25,164 nt of DNA from Bacteroidales bacterium M7 (GCA_001689515.1 LUJR01000049.1:1-25164); one strand, 5' to 3'; positions 1 to 7,476 are shown, numbered from the stretch's first letter. Notes: a model not told the origin generated them from the letters alone. Translations and numbers: made by a program.

Positions 1-60
1 TTAACAACCACTTTTTTACATTGACCCGAATATAGTGGGGATATATTTATCCCTAAAAAA

Positions 61-1551
61 GTGTCATACAATAAGATCACGTATACTGTGACTTCTGTAG
101 GTCAATATGCTTTCTATTACTCGCGCAATATAACATCAGTGAGTTTGCCAGAGTCATTGACTGACATCGGTGGGTATGCATTCTACGAATGTACTGGTCT
201 GACAAGTTTTGATTTTCCCGAGTCATTGACGCATATCGGATTTGCTGCTTTTTCTCATTGTGAAGGATTGATAGACCTACGATTGCCGAACTCATTGTAT
301 TCTGTTGGTACTCATGCTTTTGCCTCATGTCAAAAATTAAAAAATGTGGTTTTGCCAAGTTCCTTGACACAGATTCCAAATAGCTTGTTCTCTCAGTGCT
401 CTGACTTGACATATGTGGATTTTCCAGAGTCACTAATCTCAATCGGACAGTCAGCATTCTATGGTTGTGAAAGTTTGACCTCGTTGGTGTTTCCATCTTC
501 GTTAACTTCAATTGAGGACGGGGCTTTCTTTCGTTGCTATGGGTTAAAGTCTTTGGTATTCCCCCAATCGTTGAAGTCAATTTGGGAACAAGCATTTTAT
601 GAATGTACAGGGCTGACTTCTGTGTGTTTCTCGGAAGGATTGGAAACACTCGGAGTTTCTACATTTGAAAGATGTGCCAACTTGACTTCTGTTTCTTTCC
701 CAAAATCGTTGACCTCAATTGGGCGATGGTCGTTCAAAGATTGTTCCTCATTGGAGAAAGTTCTTATAACTACAAGTAATATAGATGCTCCCCTTGCTAT
801 CAGTCATAACGCTTTTGAAAACTGTATTTCTCTTACTGAGATTACCATTCCTGCAAATGTAGTCTCGATAGGAAGTTATGCTTTCGGCGGATGTAAATCT
901 TTGTCGAAGGTTAATATCGCCGATCGCGATACAGAACTGACACTTGGCAGCAACGGAAACAATCCGTTTTTTTCAGACTGTCCATTGGATGAGGTGTATA
1001 TAGGGGGAGATCTTGTTTATCCAACTATGAACAATAGCAATACTTGTTATTCACCTTTTTATAATAATAAGAGTTTGCGCTCGGTTGTAATTTCTGATTT
1101 GGCAACCAGCATAAATTATGTTGAGTTCTCGCATTGTGCTAATCTACAAGATGTAGTTATAGGGGAGGGGGTGACCACAATAGATAATAACGCTTTTGGG
1201 AGTTGTTCGGCTATGAAAACGTTGACGAGTCGCAACCTTATACCACCAGTATGTGGAAATAATGTTTTTGTTGATGTTGATAAACATAAGTGTACTCTTT
1301 TTGTGCCAGAAGCAAGTATTGAGGCATACAAGGCTGCTCCACAATGGAAAGAGTTCTTTGTAATCAAAGGTGATACTCCGCTCGCCATCGGAGACATCAA
1401 GGGCGAACTGTCGGACAATCCCCTGATAGAGACAATTGGCGGAAATGCCCTGCGCATCGGTGGTGCCGAGGGACGCGGCGTGGAGGTCTACGGCGTGGAT
1501 GGTCGCTGCGAGTGGCGCACTGCAGCTACGATGGGGCAGCGGTCGAGCTGA
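61..1551 (+). CDS. BspA-like leucine-rich repeat surface protein, lesions at both ends
   Basis: Nearly the whole product (residues ~10-420) is a run of ~23-residue LRR_5 (BspA/TpLRR) repeats with the signature 'L..V.FP.SLTSIG..AF..C..L'. Such proteins are exported and often mediate adhesion. The GTG at 61 is only the first start after an in-frame stop at 22-24. Codons 25-60 already read as typical BspA interior (PEYSGDIFIPKK), so the gene probably begins left of the window and has lost frame near 22-27. At the 3' end the product enters a sorting-type tail (EVYGVDGR) and then stops early at 1549-1551, while the expected rest of the tail continues in another frame to 1607. The LRR body is AT-rich (about 42% GC in a sampled line by hand count), whereas 1381-1560 is 55-68% GC. 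The family call is secure; the borders and functionality are not. Confidence 0.8.
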   Translation: MSYNKITYTVTSVGQYAFYYSRNITSVSLPESLTDIGGYAFYECTGLTSFDFPESLTHIGFAAFSHCEGLIDLRLPNSLYSVGTHAFASCQKLKNVVLPSSLTQIPNSLFSQCSDLTYVDFPESLISIGQSAFYGCESLTSLVFPSSLTSIEDGAFFRCYGLKSLVFPQSLKSIWEQAFYECTGLTSVCFSEGLETLGVSTFERCANLTSVSFPKSLTSIGRWSFKDCSSLEKVLITTSNIDAPLAISHNAFENCISLTEITIPANVVSIGSYAFGGCKSLSKVNIADRDTELTLGSNGNNPFFSDCPLDEVYIGGDLVYPTMNNSNTCYSPFYNNKSLRSVVISDLATSINYVEFSHCANLQDVVIGEGVTTIDNNAFGSCSAMKTLTSRNLIPPVCGNNVFVDVDKHKCTLFVPEASIEAYKAAPQWKEFFVIKGDTPLAIGDIKGELSDNPLIETIGGNALRIGGAEGRGVEVYGVDGRCEWRTAATMGQRSS

Positions 1552-1607
1552 CTCCGGGCATGCACATCGTGCGTGTCGGCGGTAGCTCGGTTAAGGTGAT
1601 GCTGTAA
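1521..1607 (+). pseudogene. Out-of-frame C-terminal sorting-domain remnant of the LRR gene
   Basis: This frame reads CSYDGAAVELTPGMHIVRV followed by GGSSVKVML and a TAA at 1605-1607. The pattern 'V.LTPG.YIVR.G...VKV' is the normal end of type IX-secretion-like (Por) C-terminal domains in Bacteroidales and is the natural continuation of EVYGVDGR in the preceding frame. Adding one base around 1521-1530 would join the two. Either the gene is frameshifted in this strain or the assembly misses a base. Confidence 0.65.
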
Positions 1608-1630
1608 ACCGTTAGGCAGGAGGTAAATAC

Positions 1631-1668
1631 ATCGGGGATGCGCCATAGGGGCGCGTCCCCGATTTTGT
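1631..1668 (+). terminator. Intrinsic terminator after the LRR gene
   Basis: The arm ATCGGGGATGCGCC (1631-1644) pairs with GGCGCGTCCCCGAT (1650-1663) with one G-U wobble. The loop is 5 nt and a TTTTGTT tract follows. It lies 24 nt after the stop at 1605-1607, which itself suggests that 1607 is the ancestral gene end. Confidence 0.75.
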
Positions 1669-1700
1669 TGTGCTATGGGATGTAGATGTATGGGCGATGT

Positions 1701-1928
1701 CTCCGTAGGAAACATACATATTAGGCAGGGGTCATGCAAGCTGTTTATGCTTGCATGACCCCTGTGGCGCATCCATCCCCCATTATTATCGTCTCCGTCG
1801 GAGGCGCACCCTATCAGTCAAAGTTCGCCGCCTACAGCGGCGTGAGGGTTTGTGTCATCGCCTGTACAGTGGTCAGGCAGACCTATAGCCAGCATGACCA
1901 CTGCCTAATATGTCTGCCTCCCACGGAG
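1701..1928. repeat. Imperfect 37-bp inverted repeat with attached hairpins
   Basis: 1701-1737 matches the reverse complement of 1892-1928 at 32 of 37 positions by hand alignment. The shared core reads CATATTAGGCAG then GGTCATGC. Each copy runs into a hairpin: the left one has a perfect 16-bp stem with a 7-nt loop (1726-1741 and 1749-1764); the right one has CAGTGGTCA (1867-1875) pairing with TGACCACTG (1895-1903). The layout resembles a small non-autonomous or REP/BIME-type element. No coding capacity is seen. Confidence 0.6.
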
Positions 1929-2000
1929 GCAAGAGCTGCGATGGAGAAAACAGAGGATCGTCTGTTTCCAGACGCACCAGCAAATGCAACGCCAGATAGG

Positions 2001-2091
2001 CGGACATGCCACGGCATGTCCCTACACTTTTACAATTCATCATAACCAGCCAAAGATTGACAAGAAGTAGGGACATGCCGTGGCATGTCCG
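2001..2091. repeat. REP-like palindrome pair 1
   Basis: The 20-bp near-palindrome GGACATGCCACGGCATGTCC at 2002-2021 is followed by CTAC. Its exact reverse complement, preceded by GTAG, is at 2071-2090. The two lie 49 nt apart, with the CTAC/GTAG flanks facing each other. The arms are 9 bp and only the central AC/GT breaks symmetry. The pair lies between two convergent gene ends, 44 bp from the stop of the HU-LysM gene. Confidence 0.85.
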
Positions 2092-2134
2092 AATCACATA
2101 ACGGGTATGATAAGCGAATCGGGTGAAGTAAGGT

Positions 2135-3163
2135 TTACTGGAAGCGGGCGTAGATTTCGGCGGCGAGGAGTTTTGCTTTCTTGATGTCGTCGGGGTTGGA
2201 GGGGTTGGCAGGGATGGATGACGGGACGGGGATTTCTACGACTGTGCCGGGGAGTGTGCGCTCGGGATGTCCCAATGCTTCTCGATTGGCTTCGTAGATA
2301 TATACCCAGAAGTTGCGGTCGCCGTAGTAGTCCTTTGCCATGTGGGTGATATACCGCTTGGCTGTCACGGTGTCGGTGCAAAGTATCGAGGAGGCGGTGG
2401 CAGTAGGGTATATGTCTACGTTGGCATCTGCCTCATCGGTTACAGAGGGGATTGTGTCGGTATATTCGATTGCCTCTTGGTACGTCGTGTCGTAGTCGTC
2501 GCTGTCAGAGATGTCCTTGGATGTGTATATGAGAGCGGCTACGAGATAGCCTATCACAGCTCCTATGGCTATGCCCATGCTGAGCCATCCGATGCGGTAC
2601 TGGCGCGTGGGTGAGGGCGCGACCTGAGGAGTGGCAATCGGTGTGATGACAGATTGTATTGGTGGGCTTAGAGTCTGTGCATCAGTATGCTGGGGTGAAA
2701 CAGGGTCAGTTTCATTATGTCTATTTGTATCCTCATCTTCAACCTCATCTGCGTTATCATCGGCTACGGCTGGATGGGATGGTTCTTGAAGTGCAAATGC
2801 AGCATCTTGCGTAGTCTCAGTCTCATCATCGTGTGATGCCTGTGATTTCGTCACTTCCATTTCCGATTGGGCGATATCGATTGCTGCCTCGTCATCAAGT
2901 TCCATCGGCTCAAACATGGCAAACGGCTCGTTGACGGCATCGGCAAAACTGTCATCGGGAGCGAACATGACCGATGGTTTGCCGTCGGTTTCTATTACCG
3001 CAAAGGTGCCTATGCCTGGCAGATGCGCTTTTTCGCCAGCGGCAAGCAGACTCCTGATATGGTCAGTAAGAGAGGCTATGAACGACTGAGATTCATCCAT
3101 AGAGATGTCAGCTGAAGTGGCTACCATCTGCGCGAATTGCTGCAATGTCAGTGTGTTGTTCAT
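2135..3163 (-). CDS. Membrane-spanning HU-LysM fusion protein
   Basis: A 342-residue protein with three parts. Residues 1-~90 are an HU/IHF-like DNA-binding fold (HLPGIGTF at 47-54, FAPDDSF at 67-73, NEPFAMFEP at 78-86). Residues ~91-185 are a low-complexity, strongly acidic linker. A single hydrophobic segment at ~192-213 is preceded by RQYR and followed by an acid-rich stretch, so the positive-inside rule puts HU in the cytoplasm and the C-terminus in the periplasm. Residues ~263-312 look like a LysM peptidoglycan-binding domain (AKDYYGDRNFWVYIYEANRE ... LPGTVVEIP). HU-domain proteins with C-terminal envelope domains (SPOR, LysM) are known from Bacteroidetes sequences; I know of no experimental work on this one. 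It lies 18 bp after a second HU gene as the last gene of the proS cluster. Domain calls are good; the topology is inferred. Confidence 0.8.
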   Translation of the reverse strand: MNNTLTLQQFAQMVATSADISMDESQSFIASLTDHIRSLLAAGEKAHLPGIGTFAVIETDGKPSVMFAPDDSFADAVNEPFAMFEPMELDDEAAIDIAQSEMEVTKSQASHDDETETTQDAAFALQEPSHPAVADDNADEVEDEDTNRHNETDPVSPQHTDAQTLSPPIQSVITPIATPQVAPSPTRQYRIGWLSMGIAIGAVIGYLVAALIYTSKDISDSDDYDTTYQEAIEYTDTIPSVTDEADANVDIYPTATASSILCTDTVTAKRYITHMAKDYYGDRNFWVYIYEANREALGHPERTLPGTVVEIPVPSSIPANPSNPDDIKKAKLLAAEIYARFQ

Positions 3164-3181
3164 AGCCTGTCAGTGTGTGGG

Positions 3182-3448
3182 TTATATGCTTTTGTGAAGG
3201 CTTTTGAGCAGGGCGGAGCTGCTTGTGAAGTCCATGGAAAGATGCGGAGGCAGCAGCACCTTGCGACCCGTGGAGAGGTCGCGGTCCACACGCTCGTCAT
3301 CTTTGACTGTCACGAATGTGCCGAATCCCGGCAGTGCGACAGAGTCACCTTGCAAGGCGCATTTCACGAGGCAGTCGCGGATGGTGTCAAGCATCTTGGA
3401 TGCCTGCTCACGTGTCATTCCGGTCTTGTCAAGAAACAGCTTGTCCAT
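3182..3448 (-). CDS. HU-family DNA-binding protein
   Basis: 88 residues, the usual HU/IHF subunit length (~90). The N-terminal helices (MTREQASKMLDTIRDCLVKC) lead into the beta-sheet motif VALPGFGTFVTV, followed by a DNA-binding arm containing ERVDRDLSTGRKVLLPP and a C-terminal helix (SSALLKSLHKSI). HU proteins bend and compact DNA. It sits 11 bp after the glycosyltransferase and 18 bp before the HU-LysM fusion, so it may form a heterodimer with the HU part of its neighbour (inference). It is more diverged than the main chromosomal HU proteins, so a specialised role is plausible. Confidence 0.85.
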   Translation of the reverse strand: MDKLFLDKTGMTREQASKMLDTIRDCLVKCALQGDSVALPGFGTFVTVKDDERVDRDLSTGRKVLLPPHLSMDFTSSSALLKSLHKSI

Positions 3449-3459
3449 GTTGTGATAGT

Positions 3460-4410
3460 CTAATCGATCAGTTTATCGCGTAGGGCATACCGCGGACGTC
3501 CTTTGACCTCCGTAAATATCTTGCCTATATACTCCCCGACTATGCCTATGGCTATGAGTATGAGGCTGCCAAGGAACCATACGGACAACATAATGGATGC
3601 CCAGCCCGAAATCGTCTCTCGGAAGAAGTGTGAGTAGAGCACGTAAGCACCCACCACAAGGTCAATCGCAAGCAGCAGCAGTCCGACAAAGAATATCCAC
3701 CGCATCGGACGGGCAGAGAAACTCGTGATGCCGTCGATAGAGAAGCTGAGCATCTTCTTCAGTGGATATTTCGACTCTCCAGCCACACGCGAGGCTCGGC
3801 TGTAGGTGACTATGGCAGTGTCAAGCCCTATCTGCGGGATGATGCCGCGCAGAAAAAGGTTACTCTCACCGTAGGAACTGAGCAGATTGAGTGCGCGGTT
3901 TGACATCAAGCGGTAGTCGGCATGGTCATAGACTGTCTCCAGCCCCATAGATTTCTGGAAAGAGTAGAAGGCATGGGCTGTATTGCGTTTGAACCAGGTG
4001 TCCGTCTGACGGCTGCTGCGTACACCGTAGACTATTTCTTTGCCGTCAAGATATTTCTTGACCATCTCCCTGATGGCTTCAGGGTCATCCTGAAGATCCG
4101 CATCAATGGAGACAGCGGCGTCGCAATGATCCTTTACCTCCATCAGCCCCGCCAGCAGGGCATATTGATGTCCACGGTTATGGGCGAGCGATATGCCTTT
4201 GATGCGCGTATCGGCAGCATGCAGCTCCGTGATAATGCGCCATGTGTCGTCACGGCTGCCATCGTTACTGCACATGACATAGCTGGCAGGGTCTATCAAA
4301 CCGTCTGCATGCATGCTGTCAAGCAGAGAGAGCAGCTTGGCGGCGGTGATGGGGAGAGCCTCCTCTTCATTGTAACAGGGGATGACTATAGCGATTACGG
4401 GAGCTTTCAT
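3460..4410 (-). CDS. GT2 glycosyltransferase, GtrB/DPM1-like (polyprenyl-phosphate sugar transferase)
   Basis: 316 residues. The N-terminal GT-A fold has VIPCYNEEEAL at 9-19, SNDGS at 48-52 and the metal-binding DADLQDDP at 103-110. RVAGESKY at 208-215 is followed by two C-terminal membrane helices (~239-260 and ~271-295) and the cytoplasmic tail VGEYIGKIFTEVKGRPRY, all hallmarks of the GtrB/DPM1 group. These enzymes move a sugar from a nucleotide donor to undecaprenyl phosphate on the cytoplasmic face of the inner membrane, supplying envelope glycan modification. The sugar cannot be told from sequence. It starts 25 bp after proS and is 11 bp from the HU gene, so it is probably co-transcribed with both. 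Confidence 0.88.
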   Translation of the reverse strand: MKAPVIAIVIPCYNEEEALPITAAKLLSLLDSMHADGLIDPASYVMCSNDGSRDDTWRIITELHAADTRIKGISLAHNRGHQYALLAGLMEVKDHCDAAVSIDADLQDDPEAIREMVKKYLDGKEIVYGVRSSRQTDTWFKRNTAHAFYSFQKSMGLETVYDHADYRLMSNRALNLLSSYGESNLFLRGIIPQIGLDTAIVTYSRASRVAGESKYPLKKMLSFSIDGITSFSARPMRWIFFVGLLLLAIDLVVGAYVLYSHFFRETISGWASIMLSVWFLGSLILIAIGIVGEYIGKIFTEVKGRPRYALRDKLID

Positions 4411-4435
4411 TGTGGAAAGAGTGATGGCTGTTAGA

Positions 4436-5914
4436 TTAGTATGCTCTTGCGAAGATTACACGCTGTTTTGACGGCTTTCCTGTGACCATGCACTTGCCGG
4501 GAGTAGTGTCGCCATCCAAGGGGATGCAGCGGATAGTGGCTTTGGTCTCCTCCTTGATGAGGTCTTCGGTTTCGGGTGTGCCGTCCCAGTGTGCGAGTAT
4601 GAAACCGCCCTTTTCGATTTCTTCCTTGAACTCGTCATAGGTTTCCACGGTGCGGGTCTTGGATTCGCGGAGCTTGAGCGCTTTCTGGAATATGTTCTTC
4701 TGGATGTCCTCAAGGAGATTCTGCACGTAATCCTCGATGCCGTCAAGGGGCACAACAGTCTTTTCGAGGGTGTCGCGGCGCATGACTTCGATTGTGCCGT
4801 TGGCGATGTCGCGGGCACCAAGCACGAGACGCACAGGCACACCCTTAAGCTCGTAGTCGGCAAATTTGAAGCCTGGACGCTTGTTGTCGGCGTTGTCATA
4901 CTTGACCGAAATCTCGCGTGCACGAAGATTGTTGACGATGGGGTCTACCACCTTGTCGACTTCGGCGAGTTGTTCTGCGTTTTTAGACACAGGGATGATT
5001 ACCACCTGTATGGGAGCAAGATGCGGAGGGAGCACGAGACCGTTGTCATCGCTGTGGGTCATGATAAGCGCACCCATCAGGCGGGTTGACACTCCCCATG
5101 AGCTTGCCCACACATATTCGGGCTTATTGTCTTTGTTGACAAATGTTACATCGAAAGCCTTGGCGAAGTTCTGCCCGAGGAAGTGGCTTGTGCCGCTCTG
5201 GAGGGCTTTGCCGTCTTGCATCATAGCTTCGATGGTGTATGTGTTGAGTGCGCCGGCAAAACGTTCGTTAGCGCTCTTGACACCCTTGATCACGGGGACT
5301 GCCATGAAGTTTTCGGCGAAATCTGCATAGACATTGAGCATCTGCACTGTGCGGGCTTCCGCCTCTTCGGCTGTAGCGTGGGCGGTATGTCCTTCCTGCC
5401 AGAGGAATTCGGCGGTGCGGAGGAACATGCGGGTGCGCATCTCCCAGCGCATCACGTTAGCCCACTGGTTGCACAGGATGGGGAGGTCGCGGTAGCTCTG
5501 TATCCAATTCTTATATGTACCCCAGATGATGGTCTCGGAAGTGGGGCGCACTATCAGCTCCTCCTCGAGGCGCGCATCGGGATCGACGATGACACCGTTG
5601 CCGTTGGGGTCGTTTTTGAGGCGGTAGTGGGTCACCACGGCGCACTCTTTGGCAAAACCCTCTACGTGCTCGGCTTCGCGGCACAGGAATGATTTTGGGA
5701 TGAGCAGGGGGAAGTAGGCGTTTTGCACACCTGTAGCCTTGAACATCTTGTCAAGCGTGTGCTGCATCTTCTCCCAGATGGCATAGCCATAGGGCTTTAT
5801 TACCATACATCCGCGCACAGCCGACTGCTCTGCGAGGTCTGCTTTCACTACGAGTTCGTTGTACCAGCGCGAGTAGTCTTCGCTGCGCTTGGTGAGGTCT
5901 TTAAGTTCTGCCAT
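4436..5914 (-). CDS. proS: Proline--tRNA ligase, eukaryote/archaeal type
   Basis: 492 residues, the length of the short ProRS form lacking the editing domain found in E. coli-type enzymes. RPTSE at 123-127 and class II motif 2 around 155-177 (MRWEMRTRMFLRTAEFLWQE) form the ATP/proline site. Motif 3 lies near STRLMGALIMTHSDDNG. The anticodon-binding domain follows (PIQVVIIPV onward), and the product ends in the conserved C-terminal tyrosine (FARAY). It charges tRNA-Pro with proline in the cytoplasm. It is first in a minus-strand cluster with a promoter-like TAACTTTG 38 bp upstream. Confidence 0.96.
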   Translation of the reverse strand: MAELKDLTKRSEDYSRWYNELVVKADLAEQSAVRGCMVIKPYGYAIWEKMQHTLDKMFKATGVQNAYFPLLIPKSFLCREAEHVEGFAKECAVVTHYRLKNDPNGNGVIVDPDARLEEELIVRPTSETIIWGTYKNWIQSYRDLPILCNQWANVMRWEMRTRMFLRTAEFLWQEGHTAHATAEEAEARTVQMLNVYADFAENFMAVPVIKGVKSANERFAGALNTYTIEAMMQDGKALQSGTSHFLGQNFAKAFDVTFVNKDNKPEYVWASSWGVSTRLMGALIMTHSDDNGLVLPPHLAPIQVVIIPVSKNAEQLAEVDKVVDPIVNNLRAREISVKYDNADNKRPGFKFADYELKGVPVRLVLGARDIANGTIEVMRRDTLEKTVVPLDGIEDYVQNLLEDIQKNIFQKALKLRESKTRTVETYDEFKEEIEKGGFILAHWDGTPETEDLIKEETKATIRCIPLDGDTTPGKCMVTGKPSKQRVIFARAY

Positions 5915-5951
5915 TATATCGTGATGTTTTTGTTGAGCTTGATGATTCCCA

Positions 5952-5983
5952 CAAAGTTAACAAAAAATCCACGTATCCTCCAA
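5952..5983 (-). promoter_or_regulatory. Candidate sigma-ABfr-type promoter of proS
   Basis: On the minus strand the -7 element TAACTTTG (5959-5952) fits the Bacteroidetes consensus TAnnTTTG. A TTG at 5983-5981, 21 nt upstream, could serve as the -33 element. The start codon is 38 nt downstream of the -7 element. Confidence 0.6.
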
Positions 5984-6030
5984 CATCAAATGTTGAGGCA
6001 GAGGCAGAGGCAGAGAAAATACCGGAACGG

Positions 6031-7383
6031 TCAGACAGCGAGATCGCTTTTCTTGAAAATATGGCTTGCGGCGTTGTTGCGGGCAAGGATTGCGGAGCCG
6101 AATGTGATTACTCCTACGCGGCCTATGTACATCAATGCGATGATAGTGGCTTTGCCTGTGGCTGACAGATCGGGTGTTATGCCCGTGCTGAGTCCGACTG
6201 TGCCGATGGCTGATGTGGCTTCGAAAAGAATTTGAGATAGAGCAAAGGGTTCGCAGTAAGCCAATATGATGCATCCTATGAATATCATCAGTCCGTAGAC
6301 TATTATGCTTGACAATGCGGTGTCGATTCTGTATGGCGGTATGGTACGTCGCAGGAATGTCACGTTGTGTCGTAAGCCGAGTTTTGACATGACAAAGCCC
6401 CAGACGGCAGATACGGATGTGCATTTCACGCCGCCCCCTGTGCCTGACGGCGATGCACCGATGAACATTATCAGAGAAAATACAAGGATGGGTCCCACGG
6501 CAAGCGTTGACAGATCAATAGTGTTGTATCCCACAGTGGTCATGGCTGACATCGTCTGGAAAAACGAAAGTAGCAAGCGGTGTCCCCAGTCCTGAGATGC
6601 CGCAGCGGTATGGCTGAAAGCGAGGATGATAGTACCGCCTACGGTCATTATGCAAGTGATAAGCAAGATGACTTTAGTGGTGAATGTCAGGGAGTGATGG
6701 CGTTTCCTTATGCGATAAGTGATGTCGGTCATCACTATGAATCCCATGGCTCCGGCATAGCTTAGGACTGCGACGGTGATGTTGACAAGGAGATTGTCGC
6801 TGAACTGGCATAGCGAATCGCTGAAAGGGCTGAATCCGGCTGTGCAGAATGATGATATGGACAGGAACAGGGCGTTCCATCCAGCCGATGGCGTGCCTGC
6901 GAGGAGAAGAGCCACATAGAATGATATGAAACCGAGTAGTTCAAACAATACAGTGAAATGTATGATGCTGTTGACCAGATCATGGAGCTTCATCCCGTAT
7001 GGGATTGAGACAGAAGCACTCACGATGTTGCCGGTTGTATTGTTGATATGATGGGTCAGACGATAGATTATGTATGTGCTGAGGGTCATGTAGCCTAAGG
7101 CTCCCATCTGTATCAAAGCGAGGATGACGCATTGCCCGAATATGGTATAGACCCCGGGTATGTCTACCGTAGCGAGCCCTGTGGTGGAAAGAGCCGATAC
7201 GGCAGTGAAAAGATTGTCAATCCAGCTGACATCGGATTTGCATGCCCATGGAAGCATCAGCAACAGGAATCCTACGGTGGAGTAGACGAGGTATCCTATG
7301 AGTATATTGCGTTCGGGCACGTCGGAAGTGTAACCGAACATCAAAAGTTTTGTAAGGTTTAACCGTGAAGCTCCGCGTTTCAT
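6031..7383 (-). CDS. TrkH/KtrB-family potassium uptake membrane subunit
   Basis: From the ATG at 7383 the product is 450 residues (MKRGASRLN...). It is a polytopic inner-membrane protein with four P-loops typical of Trk/Ktr channels: STTGLAT, CTAGFSPFSDS, TTVGYNTIDLS and GTVGLSTG. GASPSGTGGGVKCTS after the third loop is also characteristic. The protein conducts K+ inward under control of a cytoplasmic TrkA/KtrA ring, which is not encoded nearby. The frame stays open up to a GTG at 7476, but those extra codons are the arms of a terminator hairpin (7445-7476), so I chose the internal ATG. No clear promoter is visible between the terminator and this start. Confidence 0.88.
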   Translation of the reverse strand: MKRGASRLNLTKLLMFGYTSDVPERNILIGYLVYSTVGFLLLMLPWACKSDVSWIDNLFTAVSALSTTGLATVDIPGVYTIFGQCVILALIQMGALGYMTLSTYIIYRLTHHINNTTGNIVSASVSIPYGMKLHDLVNSIIHFTVLFELLGFISFYVALLLAGTPSAGWNALFLSISSFCTAGFSPFSDSLCQFSDNLLVNITVAVLSYAGAMGFIVMTDITYRIRKRHHSLTFTTKVILLITCIMTVGGTIILAFSHTAAASQDWGHRLLLSFFQTMSAMTTVGYNTIDLSTLAVGPILVFSLIMFIGASPSGTGGGVKCTSVSAVWGFVMSKLGLRHNVTFLRRTIPPYRIDTALSSIIVYGLMIFIGCIILAYCEPFALSQILFEATSAIGTVGLSTGITPDLSATGKATIIALMYIGRVGVITFGSAILARNNAASHIFKKSDLAV

Positions 7384-7436
7384 ATGATGTATGATGGATT
7401 TCTCAATTAACGCGGTCGCCTTTCGTAATGTTCGCG

Positions 7437-7476
7437 AAATAAAAGTGGGCATCAGACCATATGATCTGATGCCCAC
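7437..7476 (-). terminator. Intrinsic terminator of the DUF2807 gene
   Basis: Read on the minus strand, GTGGGCATCAGA (7476-7465) pairs perfectly with TCTGATGCCCAC (7456-7445) around an 8-nt loop and is followed by TTTTATTT. It lies 25 nt past the stop of the gene ending at 7502. Confidence 0.85.

Larger units (their letters stand above)
1669..2134. other. Gene-free, dyad-rich intergenic region
   Basis: No convincing gene is present; the open frames here (for example 1734-2045) have no recognisable protein character and cross hairpins. The stretch holds an imperfect 37-bp inverted repeat (1701-1737 and 1892-1928), hairpins at 1726-1764 and 1867-1903, a small dyad CGCCGC-ctaca-GCGGCG at 1826-1842, and a pair of REP-like palindromes at 2002-2021 and 2071-2090. 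It separates the 3' ends of two convergent genes. Confidence 0.7.

Noticed and set aside
61..1200. Short similar DNA segments at regular spacing, like a CRISPR array
   Set aside because: They are coding LRR repeats with degenerate DNA and no constant repeat or unique spacers.
1734..2045. A 103-residue open frame in the repeat-rich gap
   Set aside because: It runs through several hairpins and a REP-like repeat, with no protein-like composition or start context.
2001..2091. Paired palindromes as a minimal CRISPR remnant
   Set aside because: The copies are inverted rather than direct, occur only in twos, and no cas gene is present.
3922..5692. Long open frames antisense to the glycosyltransferase and proS (about 150-170 residues)
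   Set aside because: They mirror strongly conserved genes on the other strand, lack recognisable domains and overlap each other.
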